Assembly: GCA_020064725.1 (NCBI GenBank)
Contig: JAGTWJ010000001.1
Span: forward strand, 3,844,001-3,908,000
From: Drechslerella dactyloides
Taxonomy: Eukaryota > Ascomycota > Orbiliomycetes > Orbiliales > Orbiliaceae
Direction of reading: 5' to 3'
DNA length: 64,000 nt
Position 1 is the first letter of the stretch, and each line of letters begins with the position of its first letter. The notes beneath the pieces were generated by a model. It ran no database searches. It was given only the letters and a program-made list of their open reading frames with translations, and was not told the origin of the DNA. Positions 1 to 11,579 of the stretch are shown here, one piece after another. The position numbers and the translations under genes are program-made.

Positions 1-14
1 GCGAGGATACTTAC

Positions 15-479
15 CGGAGAGCGGTAACCCTGTTGAGACAGCAGCTTCTGTGTTCCGACAGCTTCTCGAACAGATCTTCAAAGCTCACATGATTCGCCCC
101 ATGGCTATTATCGCGAGAGCGAACAAAATCGATCTTTCGGACTATATTTTCATGCCTTTGGTGCCCATTAAGAAGTGCTTTCACCATGTAAGGTGAATCA
201 TTCATGTCGAAGCCATTCAAGTCGATAATTAAATTGTCGTAAAAATATCTGACTGCAGCTTCGCGCATAACGGAAGACGTCAGGCATATATTTGAGAGAG
301 TTGGCCGATCAAGCTAGTTAGTATAACATGGCATAGGATTAGTTAGTTATGCTACCTGGTTATAGCAGGCCTGGACAAAGAGCACTCACGTAGCTCATCA
401 CCATTTGGAGAACCTCGACTGGAAAATCGGCAAGGTTTCGGGCCGTCGACATCGTATCAGCTGGCGTTGCCGTCGCCAT
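15..479 (-). CDS. F-box protein, 5' part (gene runs off the left edge)
   Basis: Exon 1 is 479-390 and exon 2 is 313-15. The 76-nt intron (389-314) has a GTGAGT donor and ends TACTAACTAG. The phase-0 join reads LADFPVEVLQMVMSY then LDRPTLSNICLT, which has the F-box pattern (LPxEVL...V..YL....L...). F-box proteins bind Skp1 and bring substrates to SCF ubiquitin ligases; the substrate-binding part lies outside the window. I start at ATG 479 (AAGATGG context) rather than the in-frame ATG at 557, because the F-box follows closely and the context is good. A GTAAGT donor at 14-9 ends exon 2 in phase 2. Seen: motif and splice signals. Inferred: role in ubiquitination. Confidence 0.72.
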
Positions 480-1871
480 CTTATCGGAAACAAGTTGAGA
501 TGATGTGATACTGGCGAATCCCGGAATGCAGTTATGCTCCAAGCCCGACTTCCGCACTTTCGTCCAGCGTAGCAGTCGGTATTCGGGTTGTCAGGTGAGT
601 TAATACACGCCGCTTGAGTCCGCGCGTAAGATCCTGTCTATAGATGTGGAGTATATGTAGAATATATGTCGAAGGCTGTGATAGCGACAGTACTAGCTTA
701 TAGCGTCGGCTTTGTCCAAAGATGCTGGCTCGACTCGATTCGAGATGCGGATTTTTTTTTTTACGGGCGGAAAAGACAGTTGTAAAGTGCATGAACTCCT
801 AGCCCACGAAACAAGGAGAGGCAGGTGAATTTATAATATGTGTATGGAGCTAATATTTGAATCGACCAACTGGCAACTGTGAAGAGCGGATTACGGTTTA
901 CATTGACACATCGACATGTTCAGCGAGCTGGACGCTGGCTAAATTCGGCTACGGTGTTTTCTCTTCGGAAAAGATAGAATATACACTTCTAAGCTATATA
1001 GGTTCGAATGTGAAGGTTTTCATCGTTATGAAAGGGGTCAAGAAACAACATTCAACAAATAATCCTAAATATAGCGAGAACGCCATTGATAGATACGCTA
1101 CAGTCATCACAGTGGCAAGAAATACAAGATGCTGTTGATGATACAGAAGTTCTGAACGACGAAACTTGTTAGTAAGTGAAAAGGCCAGTGCAGTGTAGTA
1201 AATTACAGGTCGTGTAGCTAAGCTCCGACCCTACCGGCCCAAAGCTATACACAAGTTAGGGCATAGCGGTAAACATAAAGACAAAGAGCACGTTTACCAT
1301 ATGTATGGCATGTTTACGTGGTTTCAGGACAGATGAAAGGGCTCATATATATATTGGCTTGTTTAAGCCCCCCCCCCTGACCTTAAAGGTTAACTCTTAT
1401 CTCGCGAAGCCAGACCGCCGTCCTTTTGGCCTGCGAAGTAACTCAAGTAAGCGTACATCTGCAAAATATGCATTTAACATCGCACAAAGGAGCGCTCGAC
1501 CGGCTCTTTCAGTAAGTTATGCACTGATAGATTCCCTTCAATCTTGCAGCTGAGTTTACTTAGCGCGAAAAAGCGATTATAATTTAGTTATGCACAGATA
1601 ATAATTCCAACTTAAACTTCTGATATCATCAAATTGAAGAGTACAAGAAACATGAGGATTAGCAAAATATGTTGGTAAAGAGTGAAGGCTAGACAGTTGC
1701 TGAGGTTTAATATCCAGCAAGCCTGTCCTGCTTTTATCGAAATCAGACATCGTGAGCTGGGATATTCCTCCCCAATCTTGAGTGGCCGATTTTTCTCGAA
1801 GAGACTCGAGTAGAGATTTGTCTCATAACCCAAAGTACGGTAGCCTGGCTCGCGAGACATAGTAGAGATAC
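480..1871. other. Intergenic, no gene recognised
   Basis: Only short overlapping ORFs of low coding quality occur in all frames. There is a poly-C run near 1370. I see no RNA gene or repeat. Confidence 0.5.
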
Positions 1872-2153
1872 TCAGCAGAAACTAAAAACTCCGCATTCAA
1901 TCGAATCCGCTTTCGTGTCGCTGGCTGCGCAACAATCTTTGAAGCACTTGTTCATTGCGTGATCTGACTTCCAGCATTTCCAATTATCCTCGGTGCTATA
2001 GTACTGGTACCCGCATTTCTTCCCACATTTGTATGTTGGGTATGTTGGAGTTATACCCCCCGGAATTTTATCCGTGCAGTAGTAGCAATGGTCGGCAAGC
2101 GTTCCGCCTACTGCTAGTAGAGCAGCATAAGTTTGAAGAATCGAGATTCTCAT
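1872..2153 (-). CDS. Small secreted cysteine-rich protein (candidate effector)
   Basis: Single exon, 93 codons. Residues 1-20 (MRISILQTYAALLAVGGTLA) form a textbook signal peptide with an AxA-like cleavage site. The mature part of about 73 residues has ten cysteines in the order C-x2-C-x16-C-x3-C-x12-C-x9-C-x3-CC-x11-C-x5-C, ending on the last cysteine. Size, secretion signal and even cysteine number fit the broad class of disulfide-stabilised small secreted fungal proteins, which includes effectors and antimicrobial proteins. I do not recognise the family and assign no activity. It lies in a gene-poor stretch 3 kb from a transposon. A TATA-like element lies about 220 nt upstream. Confidence 0.62.
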   Translation of the reverse strand: MRISILQTYAALLAVGGTLADHCYYCTDKIPGGITPTYPTYKCGKKCGYQYYSTEDNWKCWKSDHAMNKCFKDCCAASDTKADSIECGVFSFC

Positions 2154-2371
2154 GGTATCGATGGAATGTTACCGCCGTTCTGAATACGGTCAATAATGAA
2201 GTTATAGTTCTCGGGAATTGGATTTATACGAGCTAGTATCTTACTAAATAATTGTTCAGATAGAACTTCGAAGGACGTGAAAGTGTCGTGGTTTATGAGC
2301 TTAACGGAGGCGTAAGTTGTACAGCTTTGCTTGAGTTGATCTAGTGCGCTGAAGACCACAGAAAGCAAGGG

Positions 2372-2379
2372 TTTTTATA
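2372..2379 (-). promoter_or_regulatory. TATA-like element upstream of the small secreted protein gene
   Basis: TATAAAAA on the minus strand, about 220 nt before the ATG at 2153. Position and orientation fit a core promoter. Inference only. Confidence 0.35.
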
Positions 2380-5181
2380 ACCACCTTCACCGACGGTGAT
2401 TCAGAATCAATCACACGAGTAAGGAGGCTACGGATCGCCATCATGACGGTGCTGACTGTACAGCCGTCTGTTGATCCTGATCGTTCCTTTATTTCCGTAA
2501 CTTCATGACTTTGCCAACCTCCACGTGATCTCTGCATTTGAATCAGTATGACAAATATTCATGTAACACAGATACATCAACTTCCGCTAGACGAAGGCGG
2601 AGTGAAGATTAGGCTACGAAAGATTGATGATGCCGTTATATAACGTTATTCTTGCAGAGCTCGCTGTTCCTCGCCACCATCCAAGCAACACAATTTCATC
2701 CCAAAAAACAACATCATGACCCCGTCAAGGGTTGAGACCGAACTCGCCTTCATGACACCCCATGCTTATTAGTATCCGTAGAGCAACCCGGCCCCTGAAA
2801 ACAAGGCCATATCATGGACTAAAGTGTGCAATATTGAAGCTAACTCGGATGCCTTGCATATGCCGCTGAGGTATACAAGTTGTGGCAAATTGATTCGAAG
2901 GAACCCCGCGAGCCGGTACGTCATAGAAGCGCGGCATGCATGGCTCCAAGCCTCAAGCTAACATAATCGCCCCCGAAGCCAAGGCCGACCATTCAGGGCC
3001 CTTTACCTATATTTCGCGGCGTGTACGCGGAGGCAGTGGTGCTGACAGAACGGCTATCAAATTAAATATTATGGTAGAAAGCAATACTAAGCTTGTAACT
3101 CCGTTGTACTTTCATATTCAATAACGTATTTGAACAGTAAACCTAGTCATTCTCGCCTTGCACCGGTTTGTTTGCAGGGGCTCTGGCCAAGTCACAGGAT
3201 GTCAACAGCCCGAAGATTTCTCCAACTGTCCAAATTTCGGGTTTCATTGCATTTTAAGTATCTCTGGATTCAATAGAAGCGATACATTCTTAAGACCCAA
3301 TATTGCATAAAGCAAAAAAATTCTAAGAGGATATGAGACTTCAGAAACCAATATTATTCATGGTAACTCTACGGGCCTTAAGGGGATATTTCAAGGTGAA
3401 CACCAAATGAAATTCTTCTTAAATCTATTTCTTTCACCGTGCTGTAGCTGATACTGTCAGTGACATCCGTAGGACACTGCATTCAAAAAATAAAGTAAAA
3501 TAATATAATATAAAAGAAAGGAAGAAACAATCTAGTTGCTCTTTTTCTCATCTTCACGGCTTCTAGAGAACTTAAACTAACCGAAGGTAAAGTATACAAC
3601 CAAGATGCATTACGCGGCCAGACTTAGTCAAAGGCAGAACAGTTCCAATATGAGTATATCCGCATAATAGTTACTGAATTACGAAGATTCCAGCAGTGCT
3701 ACGGTATTAACCGAGGGCCAAGCGTGTATCCACGTTAAGTTTCCTTTGTCTGCCGTAGTTCCTCGAGTATTTCATTTCGAAAAACATGTTCGAACGGAAG
3801 TCTGGGGTATTTCATGCGCCGATTAATTAACTACTGCAAACTTTATTGGACACAGAGCTGGTGCAGACTCGATAGCTACTTCTATAGATCCAGCCTAACC
3901 ATGGGAAGTTTACGGATCCGGTAGGCTAAGTGCCTCAAGTGTCTTAGAAATATTTGCTATCGGTGACTTCTGCTTTGTTTCAGAAACGGCAGTACGCCCA
4001 GTTTAAGCTACTACCTGCTCGAAAGAGCATGGAGGCGGGTACAGCCATACGGTTGAATCAAGTTCTTCAGACACGCTGCCTTCGATAACAACTAAAGCCT
4101 ATCTTCATGATTATACATACCTTCATGGATAGCATAGGAGTAGACTCACTCGATGTGCAGGTTCACTATGATCAGCCTACAAGTTAGTTTACATCTTGAA
4201 TTTGCGCTAGGATTTATTCGACCTTCGACGTAGCGGATGCGTTGACAGCGGTTGTCCTGGCCTGGCAGCTAGCCCACAACAGTCATCTACCAGCACCCTC
4301 CATCCTAATTGGCTCCCCGAATAAGTATATTTAGCGGGACAATCCTCAAATGCCAGCAGAACGACTACGCCTCATGAGCCCCAGAATCCTAGGTACGCAG
4401 GTCGCCTTGAGGCCATCTCGTGATCATTAACCTCATCGAGATGAGAGAGGGGTTTCAAGCTGACGCAACGATGAGCATGTGCCCACCTGGACACACGTCG
4501 ACAACGTCAACAGGACCTACGCCCGGACACTTCCCCTCGTCCTGCCACGGGGGACCTCCCCCTCACGATATCCAGCTACCTGCAATGCATCTGTCGTGCA
4601 GCACGGTCTCTTCCTAGGTTCCAGCGTCTCGGGACGTCGACGTCCGCCCGCCTGCATGCGTGTCTAAGTCTGCCATGCATGTGTTAGCTACCTAACGTAG
4701 CTAACCACGCTTCGAGCACGCAACTGAGCTGTTCCTCCTCCACCCAGAGCTCGAGCGCTCCACGCACCGACAGCGATAGCTAGGAGAGTTCCGACGAACG
4801 CCAACTCGACGATAAGGCGGGGCCGCAACCGACGACATTTTTTTCAACGTGCAAGGCGATGAGGCTGGTCGATTGGCTGGCGGGCCTGGCTCACGGTGCC
4901 GAAGCTAGCAGAGCTTAGGTAGCTGCGAGCTGTTTTCCTACGCGAAGTGACGTGTCTGCACTGTTGAGTTGTTCGCGGACAAGCGACAGGTAGGCGGAGC
5001 CTGGCGCCCCGACCTGGACACCGACGGCCAATTACTCTCCGGCAGCTGTTTGCTGCCCATGAGCTCATAGACCTCCGCAGTGTAGGATCCATCACGCCCC
5101 CAGGCGCGGATAGATTGCTGTTGGTAGCTGCTTTCTCCGAGGCTCCTCCCCTGAATGCGACACCACAACGGGGAGCCGGAC
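2380..5181. other. Gene-poor stretch left of the transposon
   Basis: No ORF with recognisable protein similarity. About 2600-4250 is AT-richer with many stops in all frames; 4420-5180 is GC-richer with overlapping ORFs on both strands. It could be an old degenerate repeat, but I see no clear terminal repeats or coding remnant. Confidence 0.45.
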
Positions 5182-5184
5182 CCT

Positions 5185-5226
5185 GGCACCCGGGTGACAA
5201 TAAAAAGTAAACAACGCAACAACGCA
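5185..5226 (+). repeat. Left terminal inverted repeat of the Tc1-like element
   Basis: 42 nt beginning GGCACCCGGGTGACAA. It pairs with 6460-6501 with one mismatch (T at 5201). Confidence 0.9.
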
Positions 5227-5274
5227 AATTAGCGACAACAGGGGGGGTACATGCAAAAGTATCTACATAGACGC

Positions 5275-6375
5275 CTAATAATGCGTCATCTTGCCATCGA
5301 CGTCTATGACAGCCTGTAGCCTGGCTGGCATGCTATCTACCCACTTGTTGATGGTCTCCTGCTTGAGGCTGTCCCAGCCCTGTATCACCAGCTCCCTGGT
5401 GGACTCTGTATCCCAGTGTGGTGCCTGCCTTGTGTAGGACTTTGGCAATTGCCAGGCATTCTCAATAGGTGACAGGTCAGGACTCTGGCTACAATTGAAA
5501 TAGTGCCTAAGGCCATGGTCCTGCTTCCACCTTGCTGCCTCACTATAGTGCCCTGTGCCATGCCCACTATCATTGTCCTCCTCCAGCACAAAGTCCTGCC
5601 CTGCCTCCTCTAGCCAGGGCAGAACCACTGGCTCTAGTATCTGCTGCACATACACTGTATTGGACATCTTGCCATTGGTGTTGGTAGTGCTATAGAACAC
5701 TGGCTCACTCTTGAAATCATGCCCAATGGCTGCCCACATGTGTAGCCTGGCATAGTCCTCCTTGGGATTGCGCTTCCAGTGCATGCACTGGGGCAAGTGC
5801 CTCTCTCCTGGCTTGCGCCAGATCCTGACTTTGTCCTCTGAGCCAAAGCCAAAGTGTGTCTCATCAGAAAACCTGACATGGTGCCAATCTTTGGCCTCTG
5901 GGTACCTGTCCAGCATAAGCCTGGCATAGGCCAGCCTGCGCTCACAGGCAGCTGGGGTAAGGTAGTTGGCCTCACAGGCAATGCAATTGGTGTAGTTGAT
6001 CTTGTGCATATAGCGCACAATAGTGCGCCTGCTCACAGGCACGCCCATTTCAAAGGCCAGGGCCTCATGGGACATTGTCCTGGCGTCCCAGCCTGTTGTC
6101 TGGAAGATCTGGTCTTGCAGGGCAAGCTGTGAGGGCGTGACTATAGGCGGCCTGCCTCTGAACTCTTCAACAATAGCATGGCGCCTGGTTGTTGTGCTAT
6201 TGAGTGCCTTGTTGATTGTCCTTGTGCTTCTGCCATAGAACTCAGCAAGATCTCTTTGTGTGCATGGTAGCTGCTTGGCCTTGCAGAAGCTATAGATTGC
6301 TTGTATACCAGCCTTCTGGGGCGTCGTCAATTGCTGTGTGTGCTGCTCCTTCTTGATCCTGATTATTGCTGACAT
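5275..6375 (-). CDS. Tc1-like DDE transposase
   Basis: Cuts and rejoins the element ends. The N-terminal third is a helix-turn-helix region (RDLAEFYGRSTRTINKALN, then a second HTH-like segment) for repeat binding. The catalytic domain has the first Asp in RFSDETHFGFG, the second in EEDNDSGHG and the Glu in SPDLSPIENAW. Counting from the first D of the DND motif gives 37 residues between the second Asp and the Glu, compared with 34 in classical Tc1. The ORF is open upstream to an ATG at 6510, but that start lies at the edge of the inverted repeat and would translate the repeat. I therefore start at ATG 6375 (MSAIIRIKKEQ), giving 366 aa. No stop or frameshift is seen. The longer 411-aa form cannot be excluded. 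Confidence 0.85.
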   Translation of the reverse strand: MSAIIRIKKEQHTQQLTTPQKAGIQAIYSFCKAKQLPCTQRDLAEFYGRSTRTINKALNSTTTRRHAIVEEFRGRPPIVTPSQLALQDQIFQTTGWDARTMSHEALAFEMGVPVSRRTIVRYMHKINYTNCIACEANYLTPAACERRLAYARLMLDRYPEAKDWHHVRFSDETHFGFGSEDKVRIWRKPGERHLPQCMHWKRNPKEDYARLHMWAAIGHDFKSEPVFYSTTNTNGKMSNTVYVQQILEPVVLPWLEEAGQDFVLEEDNDSGHGTGHYSEAARWKQDHGLRHYFNCSQSPDLSPIENAWQLPKSYTRQAPHWDTESTRELVIQGWDSLKQETINKWVDSMPARLQAVIDVDGKMTHY

Positions 6376-6459
6376 CCTGATTATGATCCTGATTATGGTC
6401 GCGATCTTGATTATGCATATACATGTACTTTTGTTGGTGTTTATGCTCAGGAGGCATAA

Positions 6460-6501
6460 TGCGTTGTTGCGTTGTTTACTTTTTTTTGTCACCCGGGTGC
6501 C
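6460..6501 (-). repeat. Right terminal inverted repeat of the Tc1-like element
   Basis: Reverse complement of the left repeat at 5185-5226, 41 of 42 identical. An ORF start at 6510 would read through it. Confidence 0.9.
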
Positions 6502-6504
6502 TGG

Positions 6505-9500
6505 ATGCATGAAAGCCGCTCAAACCATCCCGCATTGCAGCTCATCGCAGCTCGGGCACTTTAGTGGGCACTTGCGGCGTTACAATTCACTCGAATCACA
6601 CAATGTGAGAGCTGCTGGTGCTATAGCTCCACTGTTACCAATTTCCGGAGCCCATTTGATATTAATCTGTCACTCGCGAAAAAGAGGATGACACGCGCAA
6701 ATTAATGAAGCGCGCGGTCTTGTCTGGGCGACGACGCAGAATACGAGCGAGCTGGGAATTGACCGTGACGGATGCGGATGGACATGGGGTACCGCCGAAA
6801 ATAGGACCTCGCTATGCGCTTCGCTCGAGTCCGAGCCTAGACAATGGCCACGGTGCCCATCGCCGGATATAGAGAGGTTTGCATAGGCAGGTCTGTTCGC
6901 AACATGTGAACCGACACGCGGTTGCATGGAAATGGGCGCACGGATGGGCATTTCATTGCTTCTGGAAGCAATATCCAGCGTTCCTTTCCAAGCGTTGCCG
7001 ATGACGAACGATAGATAGCCCGAATCCGTTCTGTTGGGACGCAGTTGTATTGGCGGCTCTGGCGATGCACTGACGTTTAAAATTGGCCTCGCTGAAATTG
7101 AGTGCCCTTGACGAAACTCTTTCAATGTCCCACGCGCCGGCTCAACAGCAAGATCGCGACCGGCTGATGATCAGTAAACGAACTGGCGCTAAGTTAAAAA
7201 TACACGGACAGCGAACAGAAAGTGGGTTCAATACAGCGTCCCCGAGACTAGGTTCAATATTGTGGGAGTTTAACATCTTAATTGCATGGTGTTAAAACTC
7301 GTGGTCATGGATGGATGGTCCGGTTCCGCGTTCCTGGAAAGGGCCGACCCACTATATCCCTTCAGCTGGCAAAAGTGCTGGTCGGGCGAGAACGTCTCAG
7401 CTCCGACAAGAAGCCTCTCACGACGGAACAAGCTAATACCATCCCCGAGTCGGGTAGTTACCGCAAGAAATGAACGGCAGACGCTGAGTCGTTTTCTAAC
7501 ATTCTTTGGTGAGGACGGTTGAGAAAGACCAACTGACGATACGATCACCGCTGCATACCACGGATTCGGCAGAGGGTTTCATTGCATTCCAAGGTTTTGA
7601 GAGCTGTATGGGAGCCCCGAGACTAGTATGGGAGTTGCTCTTCTTGATCCTTTTCTGGCAACCCGGAGTCTCGGGACTGCAGGACGCGGTGCGACGACGG
7701 GTGTGCACTATCATTTCTCCTCGCCACCCGAGCTAATGCAGGTACGAAATTGAATGTGCCTGTCTCCTCGAAGCTGACTGACTCGAGAGCAGGGGTAGGT
7801 GCAAGTTGCGATGTGACGGTCATCACAAAGGGCGAACACCCCAGCAACGCCCCTTTCTCCCATTCATTACCGCTTCGGTTCCCCGGGCGCCGTAGATGAG
7901 CGCAAAATACGAACGAGTAGCTACATAGGAGAGGCTGGGATGGTGATATTCCTTGCATCGTGAAAAAGCATGGCATCAAGGCTAGCTACGGGTTTTAGAC
8001 AAGTCATTCGTTCTTTTAATTTGGAAAAGAAAAAGAAGGGTCTTGTGCTAGCAGGAAAATCGCTCGTTGCGACCATCCATGACCGCGACTCAAGCGCGAA
8101 ACTCTGTTGGGGAGAACCTCAGAAATGAGAGATTCCGTATTGAGGGCTCCAGACCAACTTTGATGCCCCGAGTGGAGCAGGCAGCCGAGATCGAGATACC
8201 CCCGGCAAGGATCCAAACCGGGGAACCGTCGCGGCGCCGGAAATATTTCACTCTGAAACGTGATGTCTCGGATTTCCAGAAGAGCAGTACGATTGCCCCT
8301 GTGCCGCCTGACAGTGCAGAAGATGGAAAGTTACACTGAAAGTGACTAACTGCATTGGTCGACTGTGAATTCAAAATGGGCTAGCTGTACGATGACGAGA
8401 GACTCTAACACTTTTTCGGCAGTGTGGTTTTTTCCGCGGGCTGTGCAGCCATCGTCTTGATGAGAATATTCATCCTGCATGAAGTGAGCGTTGATGCAGA
8501 CAGAAAAATAAAACGTGACGGCGCCGGGGATATCGATAAACGAAAAAGCGTGATTTCGATGTGCATTAAATCGACGATGCATTGCATTGCATTGCGCTTA
8601 ACTCGTTGAGAGGACAATGCCACCTTCATCGCGCGGGTTGGAGGCCGGTTGCTCGCTCGCGGCAGGCGGAAGCTGCCCGACATTTCTCTCTTCTCGTTAG
8701 CCTGTCTAGTTCAAGAGAAAGGATCGGTGTAAGTGTGATATTATGGCTGTCACCTCTCTGTTTTGTTGGCTAACTGGCTTTACAAGTATGGAGATATAAT
8801 GCTTTTTTGACATTGAAGGATGTGAAAGGTTGGTGTTTCCGTATCCACCGGAGCCTACCCAGGCCTTTGCGATCTGGGAAGGGTATAAAGTCCCCTACTA
8901 ATGAGCGATTTTCACTGTAAAACAGTTTCGAGTGAATTCGGATTCCAAAGATCGTCTCGAGACTGTCGTCGTCACACTCAGCTAGACACGGCGCGTGTGT
9001 CCTGTTTGAATGGCAAACGTAGCATCTGCGACACGCCGGCGACTAGGTATCGCTCATCTCATCTCATCGATCGAGATTGCATGCCTACCTGCATGCTCCC
9101 CCACGCCCGCATGAGTCGACAAGGGCCATCTCAGAGACAGCGAGATGATGTGTACGATGACTTCACGCCTCCAACGGCCATCACACGCGAGATTGAGCCA
9201 GTGGTACCGACGTATCGCGGCAACTTTTTTCGCCCTCATCCATGAACGTTTGTGCGGGATGGAGGGGACACAAATATGCAATGCCGCCCTTCTCATTGAC
9301 CCAATGGGGAGTTTTTGCTCAGTGAAACTGCCAGAAACCGTAACTGAATGGAGAACGGGCTGTGCTAAGCGAGTTTCCCATGGCTTTTTCAGGAAGAAGC
9401 AAAGCGGCAGTCGTGCTGGAAGCAGAGCGCGCAGTGACGAGAAACAGAAAAATCGGTGCGGCGCGGCTTCGAATCGCCAAATATATCTCGTCTTTCGAAG

Positions 9501-11212
9501 GACAAGACGGCAAAAAGAAGCGAATGTGCGGCGACACTTCTGCTAACGGCCGGGTTTAACGACACATCTAGACGACGTCGTCACGCCGGTGGACGTGACA
9601 AACGGTGCAGGCGTGCATATGTTTGTATCAGGTGTGCTGCATGATTCGGACCGTTTGCAAGTTGAGGCTGCAAGCAAACAGCTTTGATTCGATCGGGATG
9701 CCGAACGTCGAGGGCTAAGTCTGCGAGCTGGAATAACGTCTGTCCGATATCAATCCGACACCGAGCTTGAGACACATACACGCGCACACACACGTACACA
9801 CGAGGCGCGAATCGATGCGATGCGATGCGATGCATCGATAGGCTTCTGGAATTCCCTGCAGTATGATGTGATCTGATGCCTGGAGGCTTTGAAATTTTTG
9901 CCTCAAACCGCGGACACTTTCGAAAAGACGACCGCTACGACGTTGGCATGTAGCCTTCCCCGACTTGGTGTTGGTGTTTGTGCAATGGGAGGGTACCTAC
10001 TTGGCTGTGCTCACACGCGTCTGTGTCCGCGCCCGCGGGGAAAGAAGCCCGCCCGAGCATGCCGGTGTGCCGTCCGACGATCAAATGCGCCGATGCACTT
10101 TGCCGGGCGGGGCCTAGCAAACGGGATATCGATTTTGACGTTCACGCGGCCATCTTCATCCATTTTGATCTTGTGCAAGCCGAACGGCGTGCATGGTTGG
10201 TCGCAGTCGGCCAGCCTGGTTGTATCTATCTGCGGACGGCGCGGGAGCATGCAGAAGATAACAAGCCGTGCGAGAGAAAGGCTTTGAAAGCAGAGTGTTT
10301 TCATTCATTTCATTCACGGCCGCATCGCCGAATGAAGGCGAGCTTGAAGGAGAGAAGCAAGCGACAGGCAAGCAAGCAAGCAGCAAACGACGAAATGCCA
10401 GAGTTGGAGGTAAACTCCGGACGATGGAACCGTTCCCCTGGGAGGGAAAGAATGGTTGGAAAAAGCAAGCGCGGTCTTCTGGAACGGCGCACAGAAGGAT
10501 ACCCTTGTTCGCACAAGGCTGGTTGAAGTCCACCACTCTCTCTGGTCAGGGGCATGGGGGATCTCCCTCGTTTTCGCAAAATCGAATCAGTCGGCCGGCC
10601 ATCCTTCAGGAACCAGCAAAGGATGCAAAGGCTCTGTCTCTGGCGTTTTCCTCGCCTCCCATGTGGCATTTGCAGCCAACCGGGGGAGCTGCGTGTGTCT
10701 GGAGAAGAGCAGGTCAAAGTGCAGTTGGGCGGCCCCTTTGATTGCCGGAACATTTCCGTTTCACCCCTGCCCGGATGGATGAGCTGTGCCTGGGCAAGGC
10801 CGTCCTTTCAGTCTGGTTGTTCTTTGTCCCTGGGCTGGGCGGAAATGGGAAGCAAAGTGCCGTTCGGACGTTGAGGTCCAGACGGTATTAGCTGGCTAAT
10901 TTGGAGATCCATCACACATTCGAGCACACACACGCACACACAGCAGGAAAGAACAGGCTTGCCTCTTCGCATTGCTTTTGCGGCCGGGCTTTCTTTTTTT
11001 TTTTTCGGGCGGTTGCTTTTTCGGTGTTCCGGCCGATGGGATTTTGATTGATGATGATTCTTTCTTTCTTGCCTGCCCTCTCTCGAGTAACCGGCGCCTT
11101 GGGTTCGTGCTAATTGTCTGGATGCAGAGAGCCTCAGCGCAGGACCGCCACATGCAGCCTTTTGCGTCCGCAGCTGCTCCCCTTTCCTGGCCGCCGGAGA
11201 GATATCGAATAA
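6505..11212. other. Long stretch without a recognisable gene
   Basis: Many overlapping ORFs of up to about 180 codons occur on both strands. None shows a known motif, consistent codon pattern or supporting splice sites, as expected of stop-poor noncoding DNA. A TATA-like TATAAAG near 8884 has no convincing gene after it. CA-rich and GATGC repeats lie at about 9770-9833. The right part (about 9.9-11.2 kb) is probably the upstream region of the microprotein gene. Confidence 0.45.
9814..9833 (+). repeat. GATGC tandem repeat (4 copies)
   Basis: Four perfect 5-nt units in an ATCGAT...ATCGAT palindromic frame, next to a CA-rich tract (about 9772-9802). A simple-sequence locus. Confidence 0.7.
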
Positions 11213-11219
11213 TATATAA
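11213..11219 (+). promoter_or_regulatory. TATA-like element of the microprotein gene
   Basis: TATATAA followed by a pyrimidine-rich tract typical of fungal 5' leaders. The ATG at 11580 lies about 360 nt downstream and no ATG occurs between. Confidence 0.45.
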
Positions 11220-11579
11220 CACCCATTCCACCTCCTTCCAATATCTCTCCATTCCAACAGCATTCCCTTGCATCAACATCTCAAGATACAATCATCTCTG
11301 CATCCCTCTCTGCCAACTTTGCAGACTCATTCGGATCGACGATTCCTCTTCCTAAGGCTCTCTCGCACGAAGGATCCCCCACCCGATCTCGAAGGATTTT
11401 TTTGGTATATATTTCAGAGCAGCCGTACTCTTTTTTTTTGGTCTACTGTTTTTTCCAGTACTTAAATTTCCCAAACCCGAACGACCGCCCACGACCGCTT
11501 GCCTAATCCGACAGCCACGCGCAACTCCTCATCTATACTTCAATCAATATCCACATTTTCTCCAACAACCTCTTACAAA

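Larger units (their letters stand above)
5182..6504 (-). mobile_element. Tc1/mariner-superfamily DNA transposon, about 1.3 kb
   Basis: A transposase ORF is bracketed by terminal inverted repeats that match at 41 of 42 positions (5185-5226 against 6460-6501), with two further matching bases beyond one mismatch at each end. Each repeat contains the palindrome CACCCGGGTG. Size, repeats and a single intronless DDE transposase are standard for the superfamily. No TA dinucleotide is seen immediately outside either end, so the usual target duplication is not evident. The ORF is uninterrupted and the repeats almost identical, which suggests a recent or potentially mobile copy. Confidence 0.88.

Noticed and set aside
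10268..10741. 157-codon plus-strand ORF, with a 147-codon ORF opposite
   Set aside because: Low-complexity composition, no motif, similarly open on both strands; typical of stop-poor noncoding DNA.
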